Assembly (NCBI GenBank): GCA_019414515.1
Contig: DXLX01000034.1
Location: 1-56,334, forward strand
Direction of reading: 5' to 3'
DNA: 56,334 nucleotides
From: Collinsella sp.
Lineage (GTDB): Bacteria > Actinomycetota > Coriobacteriia > Coriobacteriales > Coriobacteriaceae
Made by a program: the position numbers and the translations under genes. The notes under the pieces were generated by a model. The model ran no database searches, was not told the DNA's origin, and saw nothing but the letters and a program-made list of their open reading frames with translations. This document shows positions 34,369 through 42,393 of this stretch, piece after piece (position 1 is the first letter of the stretch; every line of letters begins with the position of its first letter).

Positions 34369-35139
34369 CTACTTCTTCTTGTGCGGGCGCGGCTTCTTCT
34401 CGCGACGAGTGACCTCAACCTGCAGCGGAGCGTTCTTAAGACGCTCCTCCTCATCGGCCTTCGCCTTGTCGATGACCTTCTGCGTCACAAAAATCTGCTG
34501 GATAACCTGCCAAGCAGACGAGACGTCGTAGTACAGCAGAACACCAACGGGAAGGCTCCAGCCCATCCAAAGCATCATGACCGTCATGACAACGGCCATC
34601 ATACGCATGCTCTGAGCCTGCTGGCCGGTCTGGTTGCGCGACATATAGAGCTGCGGAATCAGGGTCAGGACGGCAAACAGGATCAGGCAAACCAGCGCAG
34701 GCAGTGCAACCATAAAGCCATCGGCAAAGGAAGCGCTCGGCGTGGTGGTCAGGTCGGGCAGGATGTTGAAGAACGAGAACGTGCCGTTGTTAAAGTACTG
34801 CGGCAGGTTGCGCAGCAATGTAAACAGGGCGAACAGGATAGGCATCTGAATCAGCAGCGGCAGACAACCAGCCATGGGGTTGAACTTGTTCTCGCTGTAG
34901 AACTTCTGCATCTCCTCGGCCTGACGCTGGGGATCGTCGGCATAGCGCTCCTGGATCTCGAGCATCTTGGGCTGCAGCACCTGCATGCGAGCCGTCGACT
35001 TGGTCGACTTGAGCATAAGCGGCGTCAGCAGCAGACGGATGATGACCACCAGGATGATGATGGACAGGCCCCAGTCGACCGCAAAGGTCTGGATGAGCTT
35101 GAGCAGCTCGAAAAGGATGTTAACGATCCAATCCCACAT
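34369..35139 (-). CDS. yidC: Membrane protein insertase YidC/Oxa1
   Basis: YidC inserts and folds membrane proteins, alone or with SecYEG. The 256-residue form is the short Gram-positive type without the large periplasmic domain of proteobacteria. It has about five TM helices. An arginine stands in the first conserved helix (VVIIRLLLTPLMLKS) within the expected hydrophilic groove, and the loop FYSENKFNPMAGCLPLLIQMPIL is conserved. The tail is strongly basic (RREKKPRPHKKK), expected to contact ribosomes. No lipobox is present at the N-terminus, unlike many Firmicutes SpoIIIJ proteins. Confidence 0.96.
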   Translation of the reverse strand: MWDWIVNILFELLKLIQTFAVDWGLSIIILVVIIRLLLTPLMLKSTKSTARMQVLQPKMLEIQERYADDPQRQAEEMQKFYSENKFNPMAGCLPLLIQMPILFALFTLLRNLPQYFNNGTFSFFNILPDLTTTPSASFADGFMVALPALVCLILFAVLTLIPQLYMSRNQTGQQAQSMRMMAVVMTVMMLWMGWSLPVGVLLYYDVSSAWQVIQQIFVTQKVIDKAKADEEERLKNAPLQVEVTRREKKPRPHKKK

Positions 35140-35168
35140 GTAAGTTTTCCTCCGATAGCGAGTGCCCG

Positions 35169-35393
35169 CTAGGGCACAGGGTCATAACCGCCGACGTGCA
35201 GGGGATTGCAGCGAGCGATGCGCCTCACGGCAAGCCAGCAGCCTCTCAAAACACCGTGCTTCTCAATCGCCTGGATGGCGTATTGCGAGCACGTTGGGTA
35301 ATAAATGCAGGCGTCAGGCAATAAGGGCGAAATAACCTGTTGATATATGCGAATAGGAGCGATGGCAACACGTCGCAAAACGTGATTGCTCAT
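35169..35393 (-). CDS. yidD: Membrane protein insertion efficiency factor YidD
   Basis: This small membrane-associated protein is linked to YidC function. The 74-residue sequence has the family core YQQVISPLLPDACIYYPTCSQYAIQAI with the conserved cysteines, and RIARCNPLHVGGYDPVP at the end. It overlaps rnpA by 4 bp (ATGA) and is followed by yidC, the standard order. Confidence 0.96.
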   Translation of the reverse strand: MSNHVLRRVAIAPIRIYQQVISPLLPDACIYYPTCSQYAIQAIEKHGVLRGCWLAVRRIARCNPLHVGGYDPVP

Positions 35394-35728
35394 CGCTCCT
35401 CCCCGGCAACGCCGGCGCGCTTCATAAGCGAACGCAACGCCTTGTCCATCTCCTGCGGCGAGGAAACCCTCGTCTTGGGAGTTGCAAACAAGATGATGTC
35501 ATAACCCGCAACGGGAAATCCGCAGCTGCGGGCGGCCTCGCGCATCACACGCTTAGATCGGTTGCGCACGACGGCACAACCGAGTCGCTTAGCACCAACG
35601 AAGGCGACCCTTCCGGAGTCGCCTTCGCCAACCGATTCACATATGGTCATTCGAATCAGAGGGTGATTGAAACGACGCCCCTGACTGAACACATGCTCGA
35701 AATCTTGCCGAGACTTAATAGTCTTCAT
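35390..35728 (-). CDS. rnpA: Ribonuclease P protein component
   Basis: This is the protein subunit that helps the RNase P ribozyme bind pre-tRNA 5' leaders. The 112-residue protein has the signature RNRSKRVMREAAR (RNR motif) and KSRQDFEHVFSQGRRFNHPL at the front. The start lies 20 bp after the rpmH stop with a weak ribosome site, so coupling to rpmH is likely. The RNA subunit gene is not in the window. Confidence 0.96.
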   Translation of the reverse strand: MKTIKSRQDFEHVFSQGRRFNHPLIRMTICESVGEGDSGRVAFVGAKRLGCAVVRNRSKRVMREAARSCGFPVAGYDIILFATPKTRVSSPQEMDKALRSLMKRAGVAGEER

Positions 35729-35748
35729 GCGAGATGTGTGTATCGCTG

Positions 35749-35883
35749 CTAGACAGTGAGACGCTTGCGGCCCTTGGCGCGACGACGGGCGAGCACGGCA
35801 CGACCACCCTTAGTGGCCATACGGGCACGGAAGCCATGGGTCTTGGCACGCTTACGCTTATTAGGCTGATACGTACGCTTCAT
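35749..35883 (-). CDS. rpmH: Ribosomal protein L34
   Basis: This 44-residue basic protein of the large subunit begins MKRTYQPNKRKRAKTHGFR and ends ARRRAKGRKRLTV, a full match to L34. AGGAGG lies before the ATG at 35883; upstream in-frame codons are not part of the protein. It heads the rpmH-rnpA-yidD-yidC-jag unit and has a strong promoter reading away from the origin. Confidence 0.97.
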   Translation of the reverse strand: MKRTYQPNKRKRAKTHGFRARMATKGGRAVLARRRAKGRKRLTV

Positions 35884-35955
35884 CTTAAGTTCCTCCTGCT
35901 GCATTTCGAGTGTCCGCGGGGACGCGGACGCAGATATAGACACGTGAGCTTGAAG

Positions 35956-35985
35956 ATTGTAGGGAAATCAATGTTCAAATGTCAA
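35956..35985 (-). promoter_or_regulatory. rpmH promoter
   Basis: On the minus strand TTGACA (35980-35985) and TACAAT (35956-35961) are 18 bp apart, about 70 bp before the rpmH start. Confidence 0.85.
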
Positions 35986-36074
35986 GAAATCAAAGGTAAA
36001 AGGTTGCGCAGTTCACACGGTTCCCCCATAAGCACAACCGAAATTTGCGCCTCATGGCAACCTTTCACGATATT

Positions 36075-36170
36075 TCATCGAGTTTTCAACAGGTCATGTT
36101 GGCAATGTTGAGAACTTTTCACCCGTTTTCCAAAGTTTTCAACAAGTTTTGAAAAGTTGTCGAAAGATGA
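36075..36170. other. Origin region, upstream DnaA-box cluster
   Basis: DnaA-box-like 9-mers occur at 36083 and 36136 (TTTTCAACA, plus), 36106 (TTCTCAACA, minus) and 36126 (TTTTCCAAA). A composite TTGAAAAGTTGTCGAAAG lies at 36149-36166 and has a near copy at 39297. They differ from E. coli TTATCCACA but are dense, close to dnaA and at the strand switch. This marks the left part of a bipartite oriC. Confidence 0.7.
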
Positions 36171-36228
36171 GAAACGTTGCACGGTGAGCTACTATTTGTT
36201 CGAAACCTTTTGAAAGATTGCGAGCGGC

Positions 36229-37557
36229 ATGTCTGACGACTTTTACACCATGGTCGATTCCGGAGACCCGGCACCCGACAACGAGCACATCACCGGCGTG
36301 CGCGAAGAGCGTGCGGAAGGCGAGCAGACGACCACGCAGGCGCCAAAAGCCATGTACGCCGCGCGCATCGCCGTCTATGACGACATGCTGTCGACACCGC
36401 GGGTGATCGTCATTGATCCGCAAGATGTCCGCACGTATTTGGAAGAGACGACCAACACCGTCTACCAGTGCATGAAAGAACAAGGTGGCCATATCTCGCT
36501 CATGGTCATCCGCGAGATTGTCGAAAACTTTATCCACGCACACTTTGCCGAGCCCATCATCTCGATTCTGGACGGCGGAGACACCATCCGCTTTGCTGAC
36601 CAAGGACCCGGAATCGACGACAAGGAACGTGCTTTCGACTTTGGCGTTACCAGCGCAAACAGCAAGATGAAGCGCTATATCCGTGGAACCGGAGCAGGGT
36701 TTCCCATGGTGCAGGAGTATTTGGAAAACGCCGGCGGTGCCGTATCCATCGAGGACAACATGGGCAACGGCACCGTGGTTACGGTAAGCCTGAACCCTAA
36801 ACGCGTGCAGGAAATCGAGCGTGCCGGCGGACGCGGCGCTGCCGTGCGGCCCGAGACGGAGCAGCCGGCGTATCCCCTATCCAGCACGTTTGCACAGCAG
36901 CCCGTGGCGCAGCAGATGCAGCAGCCTGGAAGTTTTCCCATGCAAGACCCCCAGACACCGCTGGGCAACCCAGTGCAAAACATGCCGGAGGGCATAGGCT
37001 CGGCAGATCCGGACACAGGCGCCGTGCAGCAGACGGCGGCCATGCCAAACGTCGCGCAAATGGGCCACCAACCGTACCCACAAGGGTATCCTCCCCAATA
37101 TATGCCGCAGCAGGGATATGCCCAGCCGTATCCACAGCAGTATCCTCAGCCGTACCAGCAGCCGTATCAGCAGATGCCGCAGGGAAACCTCAACCCCTGG
37201 ACTCAGCAGATGCCGCCGCAGCCTTACCAACAGTGGCCGCAAAGTTTTCAACAGCAGGTGCCGCCCATGCAGAGTTCTCAACAACCAGCAGCTCAAATGA
37301 TGTATCCTAATGCGGCGAATCAATACGCACAACCGCAGTCGGACGTGTTTGTAAGCGAACGCGGCAACGCTGCATTAGGGTATCTGGCCCAACATCAAGA
37401 GTGCGGCGCGACGGACTTGGCGCGGGCATTTGGAAACTCTGCACCCACCTGGTCGCGCACGCTCAACGATTTGGCGCAGACGGGCTTGATAGTCAAACAT
37501 GGGCAGAAATACCATCTGACCGAAATCGGAAGCGCTCGCGTGCGGGCCCAAGCTTAA
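36229..37557 (+). CDS. GHKL ATPase, Gln/Pro/Tyr-rich linker and winged-helix protein
   Basis: I do not recognise a named family for this 442-residue protein. Residues about 85-190 form a GHKL ATP-binding fold: N-box Glu96/Asn100 (REIVENF), G1 box ADQGPGID (123-130), G2 box RGTGAGFPMVQ (152-162) and GNGTVVTV (179-186). Residues about 200-370 are low in complexity, with repeats such as QPYPQQYPQPYQQPYQQ. The last 65 residues form a MarR-like winged helix (GATDLARAFGNSAPTWSRTLNDLAQTG). No HisKA domain or phosphorylatable His is seen. It lies between the two parts of oriC, directly before dnaA, 15 bp apart and probably co-transcribed. Its own coding sequence contains DnaA-box-like 9-mers at 37245 and 37275. 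Confidence 0.8.
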   Translation: MSDDFYTMVDSGDPAPDNEHITGVREERAEGEQTTTQAPKAMYAARIAVYDDMLSTPRVIVIDPQDVRTYLEETTNTVYQCMKEQGGHISLMVIREIVENFIHAHFAEPIISILDGGDTIRFADQGPGIDDKERAFDFGVTSANSKMKRYIRGTGAGFPMVQEYLENAGGAVSIEDNMGNGTVVTVSLNPKRVQEIERAGGRGAAVRPETEQPAYPLSSTFAQQPVAQQMQQPGSFPMQDPQTPLGNPVQNMPEGIGSADPDTGAVQQTAAMPNVAQMGHQPYPQGYPPQYMPQQGYAQPYPQQYPQPYQQPYQQMPQGNLNPWTQQMPPQPYQQWPQSFQQQVPPMQSSQQPAAQMMYPNAANQYAQPQSDVFVSERGNAALGYLAQHQECGATDLARAFGNSAPTWSRTLNDLAQTGLIVKHGQKYHLTEIGSARVRAQA

Positions 37558-37572
37558 GGAACGGGAGAGACA

Positions 37573-39279
37573 GTGGACGAGGAAGCAAGCATCATCCTGG
37601 GGGATGCCATCGCCTTTTGTCAGCGCGACGGCCAAGATGCGCGCCTCATCAACATGCTGGGGCAATCGCGTGCTGTGAGCCTTACCGAGGACACCTTGAC
37701 GATTGAGGCCCCCTCGCGATTTGCTATCGCTCAGCTCAAAAAGCATCAGCCGACCATCGAGGCGTACCTGGAAGAGATCGCCTTTGCACCGATTGCGCTC
37801 AACATCGTGGCGCCACAGGGCTCCGCGGCAGATAACGCCGCACCCGCGGCACCCGTCGTCCCCCCGGCGGCACCAGCTACCACCACAGTGTCGGCTCCCG
37901 AGCACCAAATCGGCGATGTTTCCCGTGAAACCATGCCCGCCGCACCAACGGCAGCAATTCCTATGCCCGCTGCCACACACATGCCTATCGCGCACGACGC
38001 AACACCGGGCGAGGATTCGGGCATCGCAATCAAAAACACGCTTTCGGCCGACGATTTCCGCCGCATGATGAACCAGATGAAGGGCGGGGCGCCTGCAAAG
38101 AGTGCAAAACCAGCCTCCGCATCGCCCACGAGCGCCCCCGCAGCTGCGGCACCGATCGAGCAGAACACCGATGGCGCGCCGCTCGCAGCCAACTCGAAAT
38201 TCACCTTCGAAAACTTTGTCTACGGCCCCGAAAACAGCCATGCCTATCGCTCGGCCCTCAAGTTTGCCGCGCTCGCGGACGAACGCGGCACATGCACATC
38301 CCTGTTCATCTATGGCAAATCGGGGCTGGGCAAGACCCATCTGCTGCTCGCCATCAAAAACGAGCTCGCCGAAAAGTCGCCCGAGATCAAGGTGAAGTAC
38401 GCCAACTCGCAAGCGTACCTCGATGACCTGATGACGGAGTTCGACCGCCAAAAGAAGAGCAACGCCCCCATCATGCAGGCATACCATGACGTGGACGTGC
38501 TCATCATCGACGACATTCAAAACATCATCGGCAAGCGCGCGAGCGTGGACTACTTCTTCCAGCTCATGGACGAGTTTATCCGCAACAACAAAAAAGTCGT
38601 CATCGCAGCCGACCGTGCGCCCAAAGACCTGAGCATGGACGAGCGCCTTACCAGCCGTTTTAATGCCGGTATGCTCTGTTTGGTGGCGGAGCCCAGCTAC
38701 GAGATGAAATACAAGATCTTGCAGCGCTACTACGAGAACACGATAGCCGCCGCACCCGAGGCGGGTGACGACTCGCTGCTGGCGGCCTATGGCGGCGATG
38801 GCGGGCATCTGACCGACGAGCACTTTAAGCACATGGCAGAAGTCTCGGGAACCAACATCCGCGAACTCGAGAGCTTCTGCGAACGCTGCGCCGGCGAGGC
38901 AGGAGACCGCGAACGCGAGGGCAGCGAGCTCAGTTTCGACGACATCGACGCCATCGCAAGTCAGTACTTCGATACGTCGGCCAAAAAGATCAACGTGCAG
39001 ACGGTCCAGTCTGTCATTGAAGAGCAGTACGGCGTGACGCACGAGGAGCTCATCGGCCCGCGCCGCAACGCCAACATAGCCAAAGCCCGCCATATCGCCA
39101 TATATCTGGCCATCGAGATGTGCGAGATGACGACTACGGCGGTGGGCGCGGAGTTTGGCAACCGCAACCACTCAACCGTCAGTACGAGCTATAAAAAGGT
39201 TCAGAAGATGATTCAGGAAGACCGCACCATAACCGAGGATCTCAAATCGCTGCGAGATAAAATTACACTGCGCTCGTAG
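37573..39279 (+). CDS. dnaA: Chromosomal replication initiator DnaA
   Basis: DnaA is the AAA+ initiator that binds DnaA boxes and opens oriC. The 568-residue protein has domain I (1-80), an unusually long Ala/Pro-rich domain II (about 80-205), AAA+ domain with GKSGLGKTHLL (Walker A, about 248-258) and VLIIDDIQN (Walker B), and domain IV with RRNANIAKARHIAIYLA. The signature usually written GRDHTTV reads NRNHSTV, with Asn532 in place of Asp. The GTG start follows GGGAG at good spacing. A parS-like site with two mismatches lies within the gene at 37917. dnaN follows after 238 bp of origin sequence. Confidence 0.97.
   Translation: MDEEASIILGDAIAFCQRDGQDARLINMLGQSRAVSLTEDTLTIEAPSRFAIAQLKKHQPTIEAYLEEIAFAPIALNIVAPQGSAADNAAPAAPVVPPAAPATTTVSAPEHQIGDVSRETMPAAPTAAIPMPAATHMPIAHDATPGEDSGIAIKNTLSADDFRRMMNQMKGGAPAKSAKPASASPTSAPAAAAPIEQNTDGAPLAANSKFTFENFVYGPENSHAYRSALKFAALADERGTCTSLFIYGKSGLGKTHLLLAIKNELAEKSPEIKVKYANSQAYLDDLMTEFDRQKKSNAPIMQAYHDVDVLIIDDIQNIIGKRASVDYFFQLMDEFIRNNKKVVIAADRAPKDLSMDERLTSRFNAGMLCLVAEPSYEMKYKILQRYYENTIAAAPEAGDDSLLAAYGGDGGHLTDEHFKHMAEVSGTNIRELESFCERCAGEAGDREREGSELSFDDIDAIASQYFDTSAKKINVQTVQSVIEEQYGVTHEELIGPRRNANIAKARHIAIYLAIEMCEMTTTAVGAEFGNRNHSTVSTSYKKVQKMIQEDRTITEDLKSLRDKITLRS
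37917..37932. promoter_or_regulatory. parS-like site inside dnaA
   Basis: TGTTTCCCGTGAAACC differs from parS at two positions. It lies in the variable domain II coding region, where the sequence is free to drift, so its retention could be meaningful. Confidence 0.4.
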
Positions 39280-39289
39280 GGAAATAGAG

Positions 39290-39517
39290 ACACCTGTTGA
39301 AAACTTGTCGAAACCATGGGCATAAGGTGTCTAAAACCCAACCCGCGGTGGTGAAAAGTTTTGCGCAGGTTTTGAACGTGGAAAACCACCCCCGTTGCAC
39401 ACAGGTTGCTGTCGATTCTCTTTCTGGGTCTGACCTGCGTCTTTGGGAGTAATCAACAGTTTCGTCAGTGCTATTACTATTATTAAGATATTTATATCTA
39501 AAGAAAGGTATTAAAAG
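39290..39517. other. Origin region, downstream boxes and unwinding element
   Basis: DnaA-box-like sites occur at 39295 (TTTTCAACA, minus), 39377 (TTTTCCACG, minus) and 39450 (TAATCAACA, plus). The composite TTGAAAACTTGTCGAAAC lies at 39297-39314. An AT-rich block at 39471-39515 starts with the triplets TAT TAC TAT TAT TAA (39472-39486), similar to the DnaA-trio of B. subtilis. It is a good candidate for the strand-opening site. Confidence 0.65.
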
Positions 39518-40621
39518 ATGAAGTTCACCGTCAGCCAGAGCTCGCTTACACAAGCCATCGGCGTCGTTATGAAGGGTGTCGCTTCGGCGTCCACCCTTCC
39601 CATCCTGTCGGGCGTGCTCGTCAAGGCGCAAGACGGCATCTTGGAATTCCAGACCTCTAACTACACCATCTCGATCCGTCATCGCATCGCGGCGCATGTC
39701 GAAGAAGAGGGTGAGATGGTTATCCCCTGTAAGATGCTCTCCAATATCACCAAGACCCTCCCCGATGCCCCGGTCACCTTTGAGCTGTCCGAGCGCCAGG
39801 TGCTGATTGGTTGCGAGAAGAGCTCTTTCCGCCTGAACACGCTCGATGTCAATGACTTCCCCGAGTTTCCGGCCTATGCCATCGAGAGTGCCGTGGAGCT
39901 GCCGACCGATATCTTGTCCGAAATGGTCGGCCGCGTGTGGCGCGTCACCTCGACCGACAAGGCCCGCCCCATTCTGGGTGGCGTGCACATGAAGGTCGAG
40001 AACAACACCGTGCGCCTGGTGGCGACCGATTCCTTCCGCTTGGCCGTGTGCGATACGCAGGTCGAGACCTCGACTCTCGAGGGCTCCTTTGAACTCAACG
40101 TTCCGGCCGACGCCTTTAACGACGCGCTGAACATCATGGCCAGCCAGGCGACCATCATGATCGGGGCTACCGACACCCAGGTCGTCTTCGAGGCCGGCAA
40201 CACCACCTACGTGTCGCGCCGTATCGAGGGCATGTACCCCAACTACAAGCAGCTCATCCCCGATTCGTGCGTGACGAGCGTCAAGATCGACGTCGCCGCC
40301 TTTAACGCCGCCCTCAAGCGCGTGGCCGTTATCGCGAGCGCCAACCCCGCCGTCAAGTTCGAGATCGATGTCGAGAACGGGCAGATGGGCCTGTCCTCCA
40401 TTTCCAATGACCAGGACCTTGCGCAGGAGACGATCGATGTCGAGGCCGAGGGCGAGTCGGGCATCATCGCCTTCAACTACCACTACATCTTTGGCTGCCT
40501 CAATGCCCTGTCCAAGGAGAAGGAGATCACGCTGGAGCTCAAGAGCTACTCGCAGGCGGGCATCTTCAAGTCCTACGACAAGATCAACTACCTGTACCTG
40601 GTTATGCCGGTCCGCATCTAG
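39518..40621 (+). CDS. dnaN: DNA polymerase III beta clamp
   Basis: This ring-shaped sliding clamp tethers polymerase to DNA. The 367-residue protein shows the three-fold clamp pattern, starting MKFTVSQSSLTQAIGVVMKGVA, with LATDSFRLA-type (VATDSFRLAV) and YPNYKQLIPDS segments, and ending SYDKINYLYLVMPVRI, the conserved end of the family. GAAAGG precedes the ATG. It follows the AT-rich part of oriC and is followed by recF after 10 bp. Confidence 0.98.
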   Translation: MKFTVSQSSLTQAIGVVMKGVASASTLPILSGVLVKAQDGILEFQTSNYTISIRHRIAAHVEEEGEMVIPCKMLSNITKTLPDAPVTFELSERQVLIGCEKSSFRLNTLDVNDFPEFPAYAIESAVELPTDILSEMVGRVWRVTSTDKARPILGGVHMKVENNTVRLVATDSFRLAVCDTQVETSTLEGSFELNVPADAFNDALNIMASQATIMIGATDTQVVFEAGNTTYVSRRIEGMYPNYKQLIPDSCVTSVKIDVAAFNAALKRVAVIASANPAVKFEIDVENGQMGLSSISNDQDLAQETIDVEAEGESGIIAFNYHYIFGCLNALSKEKEITLELKSYSQAGIFKSYDKINYLYLVMPVRI

Positions 40622-40631
40622 CAACCGCCCT

Positions 40632-41738
40632 ATGACCATGTTCGCCCGCGATCTTTCCGTCGCGCACTACCGCAGCTTCGATAGTTATCGCCTTGCCCTG
40701 GACGAGGGCGTGACGATACTTGCGGGACCCAACGCGGCGGGAAAGACCAATCTCATAGAGGCGCTGCAGCTGCTGACGAGCGGCGCCTCGTTTAGGCATC
40801 CGACCGCAGCCGAGCTCGTCCATGATGGCGTGGGCTCGTGCAAGGTCGAGCTGAGGCTCGAGGGCGACGGCCGCGTGCTTGATATGGGATTGAGCGTGGA
40901 GGACGGTAAGCGCTCGTTTAGCCGCAACGGCAAGAGGTGCTCTGCCGCCGGTGTGCGCGGGGCTCTGCCGAGCGTGCTGTTTTGCCCCGACCATCTGGAC
41001 ATGGTTAAGCGAGGCGCCAGTGTGCGCCGCGCCGCCCTCGATGACTTTGGCATGCAGCTGAGCGCACGTTATGCCGATCTTGCGAGCACCTATGGACGCT
41101 GCGTGACCCAGCGTAACGCCCTGCTCAAGGAGACCTGGTGCTGTCGCGAGATGCTCGGCGCGTGGAACGATTCGATTGCCCGCGCGGGCTCGGCCCTGCT
41201 TGTGCACCGGTTGGCCCTGCTCGACCGGCTGGCGGGCCATGTGCACACTGCCTACGGGCAAGTGGCATCCGGTGAGGCTGCCAACGTGACCTATACGTCC
41301 ACGCTGGGGGATTTGCCCCAGGTCGATGATCGCGAAGAGCTGAAGGGCTGGGCGTACGAGCGCATGCTGACTGCCCTTGATGAGCACGCCGACGAGGAAA
41401 TTCGCCGCGGCGTGACGTTGGTGGGACCGCATCGCGATGAGATTGAGTTTACCGTGGCGGGTCGCTCCGCCCGTTCATTTGCCAGCCAAGGTCAGCAGCG
41501 AACGTTGGTTCTGGCCTGGAAGGTGGCGGAGGTGGCCGTGGCTCGCGATGTCCTGGGCACCGCCCCGTTGCTGCTTTTGGACGACGTGATGAGCGAACTC
41601 GACGGCGAACGCCGCGGTGCTTTTCTGCGGCTGATCGGCGATGATATCCAGACGGTCATAACCACGACCAACCTGGGGTATTTTACCGATGACCTGCTTG
41701 ATCGAGCCAAGGTGGTGAGCATGGGTGAGACGTGCTAA
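40632..41738 (+). CDS. recF: Recombination mediator RecF
   Basis: RecF is an SMC-like ATPase that loads RecA at gaps with RecO and RecR. The 368-residue protein has Walker A AGPNAAGKTNLIEAL (31-45), the signature FASQGQQRTLVLAWKVAEV, and Walker B LLLLDDVMSELDGERR. The ATG at 40632 lies 10 bp after dnaN; the much longer frame that extends back into dnaN is rejected. Its end overlaps the DciA gene by 14 bp, so recF and dciA are coupled. Confidence 0.96.
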   Translation: MTMFARDLSVAHYRSFDSYRLALDEGVTILAGPNAAGKTNLIEALQLLTSGASFRHPTAAELVHDGVGSCKVELRLEGDGRVLDMGLSVEDGKRSFSRNGKRCSAAGVRGALPSVLFCPDHLDMVKRGASVRRAALDDFGMQLSARYADLASTYGRCVTQRNALLKETWCCREMLGAWNDSIARAGSALLVHRLALLDRLAGHVHTAYGQVASGEAANVTYTSTLGDLPQVDDREELKGWAYERMLTALDEHADEEIRRGVTLVGPHRDEIEFTVAGRSARSFASQGQQRTLVLAWKVAEVAVARDVLGTAPLLLLDDVMSELDGERRGAFLRLIGDDIQTVITTTNLGYFTDDLLDRAKVVSMGETC

Positions 41739-42288
41739 TTACGAGCGCGAGAGCGAAACGGTTGCCTTCAGTGGATTTTTGAACGCAGAGCGTCAGCGCA
41801 TCCTGGCGGCCGCGACACCTGAGCGCCGCGCGCAGATGGAGGCTGCCGAGGAGTCGCGCGCGGTCTATCGCGCGTGGAACGCGGTGTGCTCGGGCACGCG
41901 CGAGAGGCGGCATGTGACGGGCTTGCGCTACCTGCCCGAGTCCAATGAGCTGCTGGTATATCTCGATTCGCCCTCGTGGACGCAGGAAATGACGCTGTTG
42001 CGCGAGATCATCCGCGCGCGCATGGAGCGCGCCGGTGCGCATGTGGACGGCCTGGTGTTCAAAACCACCGCGCCGGGTCACACGCCGCCCGCCGCCAAGC
42101 AGCGCCTGCGCCCGGCGACGACCGAGCGCCCGCCGGCCCCGCACGCCGACCTAAGTGAGGCCGAATGCACCGAGATTGAGCGCCAAGTGGCGCCCATCGA
42201 AGACCAAAAACTGCGCGAGGCCCTCGAGAATGCCATGAGAGCCAGTGCCGAGTGGGCCAAGGGCGTAGAAAGCAAAAAAGAGCCTTAA
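41725..42288 (+). CDS. dciA: DciA-like protein (DUF721)
   Basis: DUF721/DciA proteins act with the replicative helicase DnaB in most bacteria that lack DnaC or DnaI. The 187-residue protein has a helical N-terminal part (AVYRAWNAVCSGTRERRHVTGLRYLPESNELLVYLDSPSWTQEMTLLREIIRARM), the DUF721 core, and a long Pro/Ala-rich then Glu-rich tail. The GTG start is inside recF. The recF-dciA-gyrB order is typical for Actinobacteria. It ends before a strong terminator. Confidence 0.88.
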   Translation: MRRANYERESETVAFSGFLNAERQRILAAATPERRAQMEAAEESRAVYRAWNAVCSGTRERRHVTGLRYLPESNELLVYLDSPSWTQEMTLLREIIRARMERAGAHVDGLVFKTTAPGHTPPAAKQRLRPATTERPPAPHADLSEAECTEIERQVAPIEDQKLREALENAMRASAEWAKGVESKKEP

Positions 42289-42315
42289 ATCGCATCTGGT
42301 GGCCTTGTAGAGCCA

Positions 42316-42346
42316 AATACCCTCGTTCCCGAGGGTATTTTTTTAC
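42316..42346 (+). terminator. Terminator after dciA
   Basis: AATACCCTCG and CGAGGGTATT pair around a 3-base loop, followed by T7. It separates dciA from gyrB. Confidence 0.9.
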
Positions 42347-42393
42347 GATAAACTAGTAAGGCTGTACACATTTTCTTGACTGAAGGAGGACGT

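Noticed and set aside
40368..40631. Longer RecF start inside dnaN
   Set aside because: The extra 88 codons overlap dnaN in another frame. The ATG at 40632 gives the standard RecF N-terminus.
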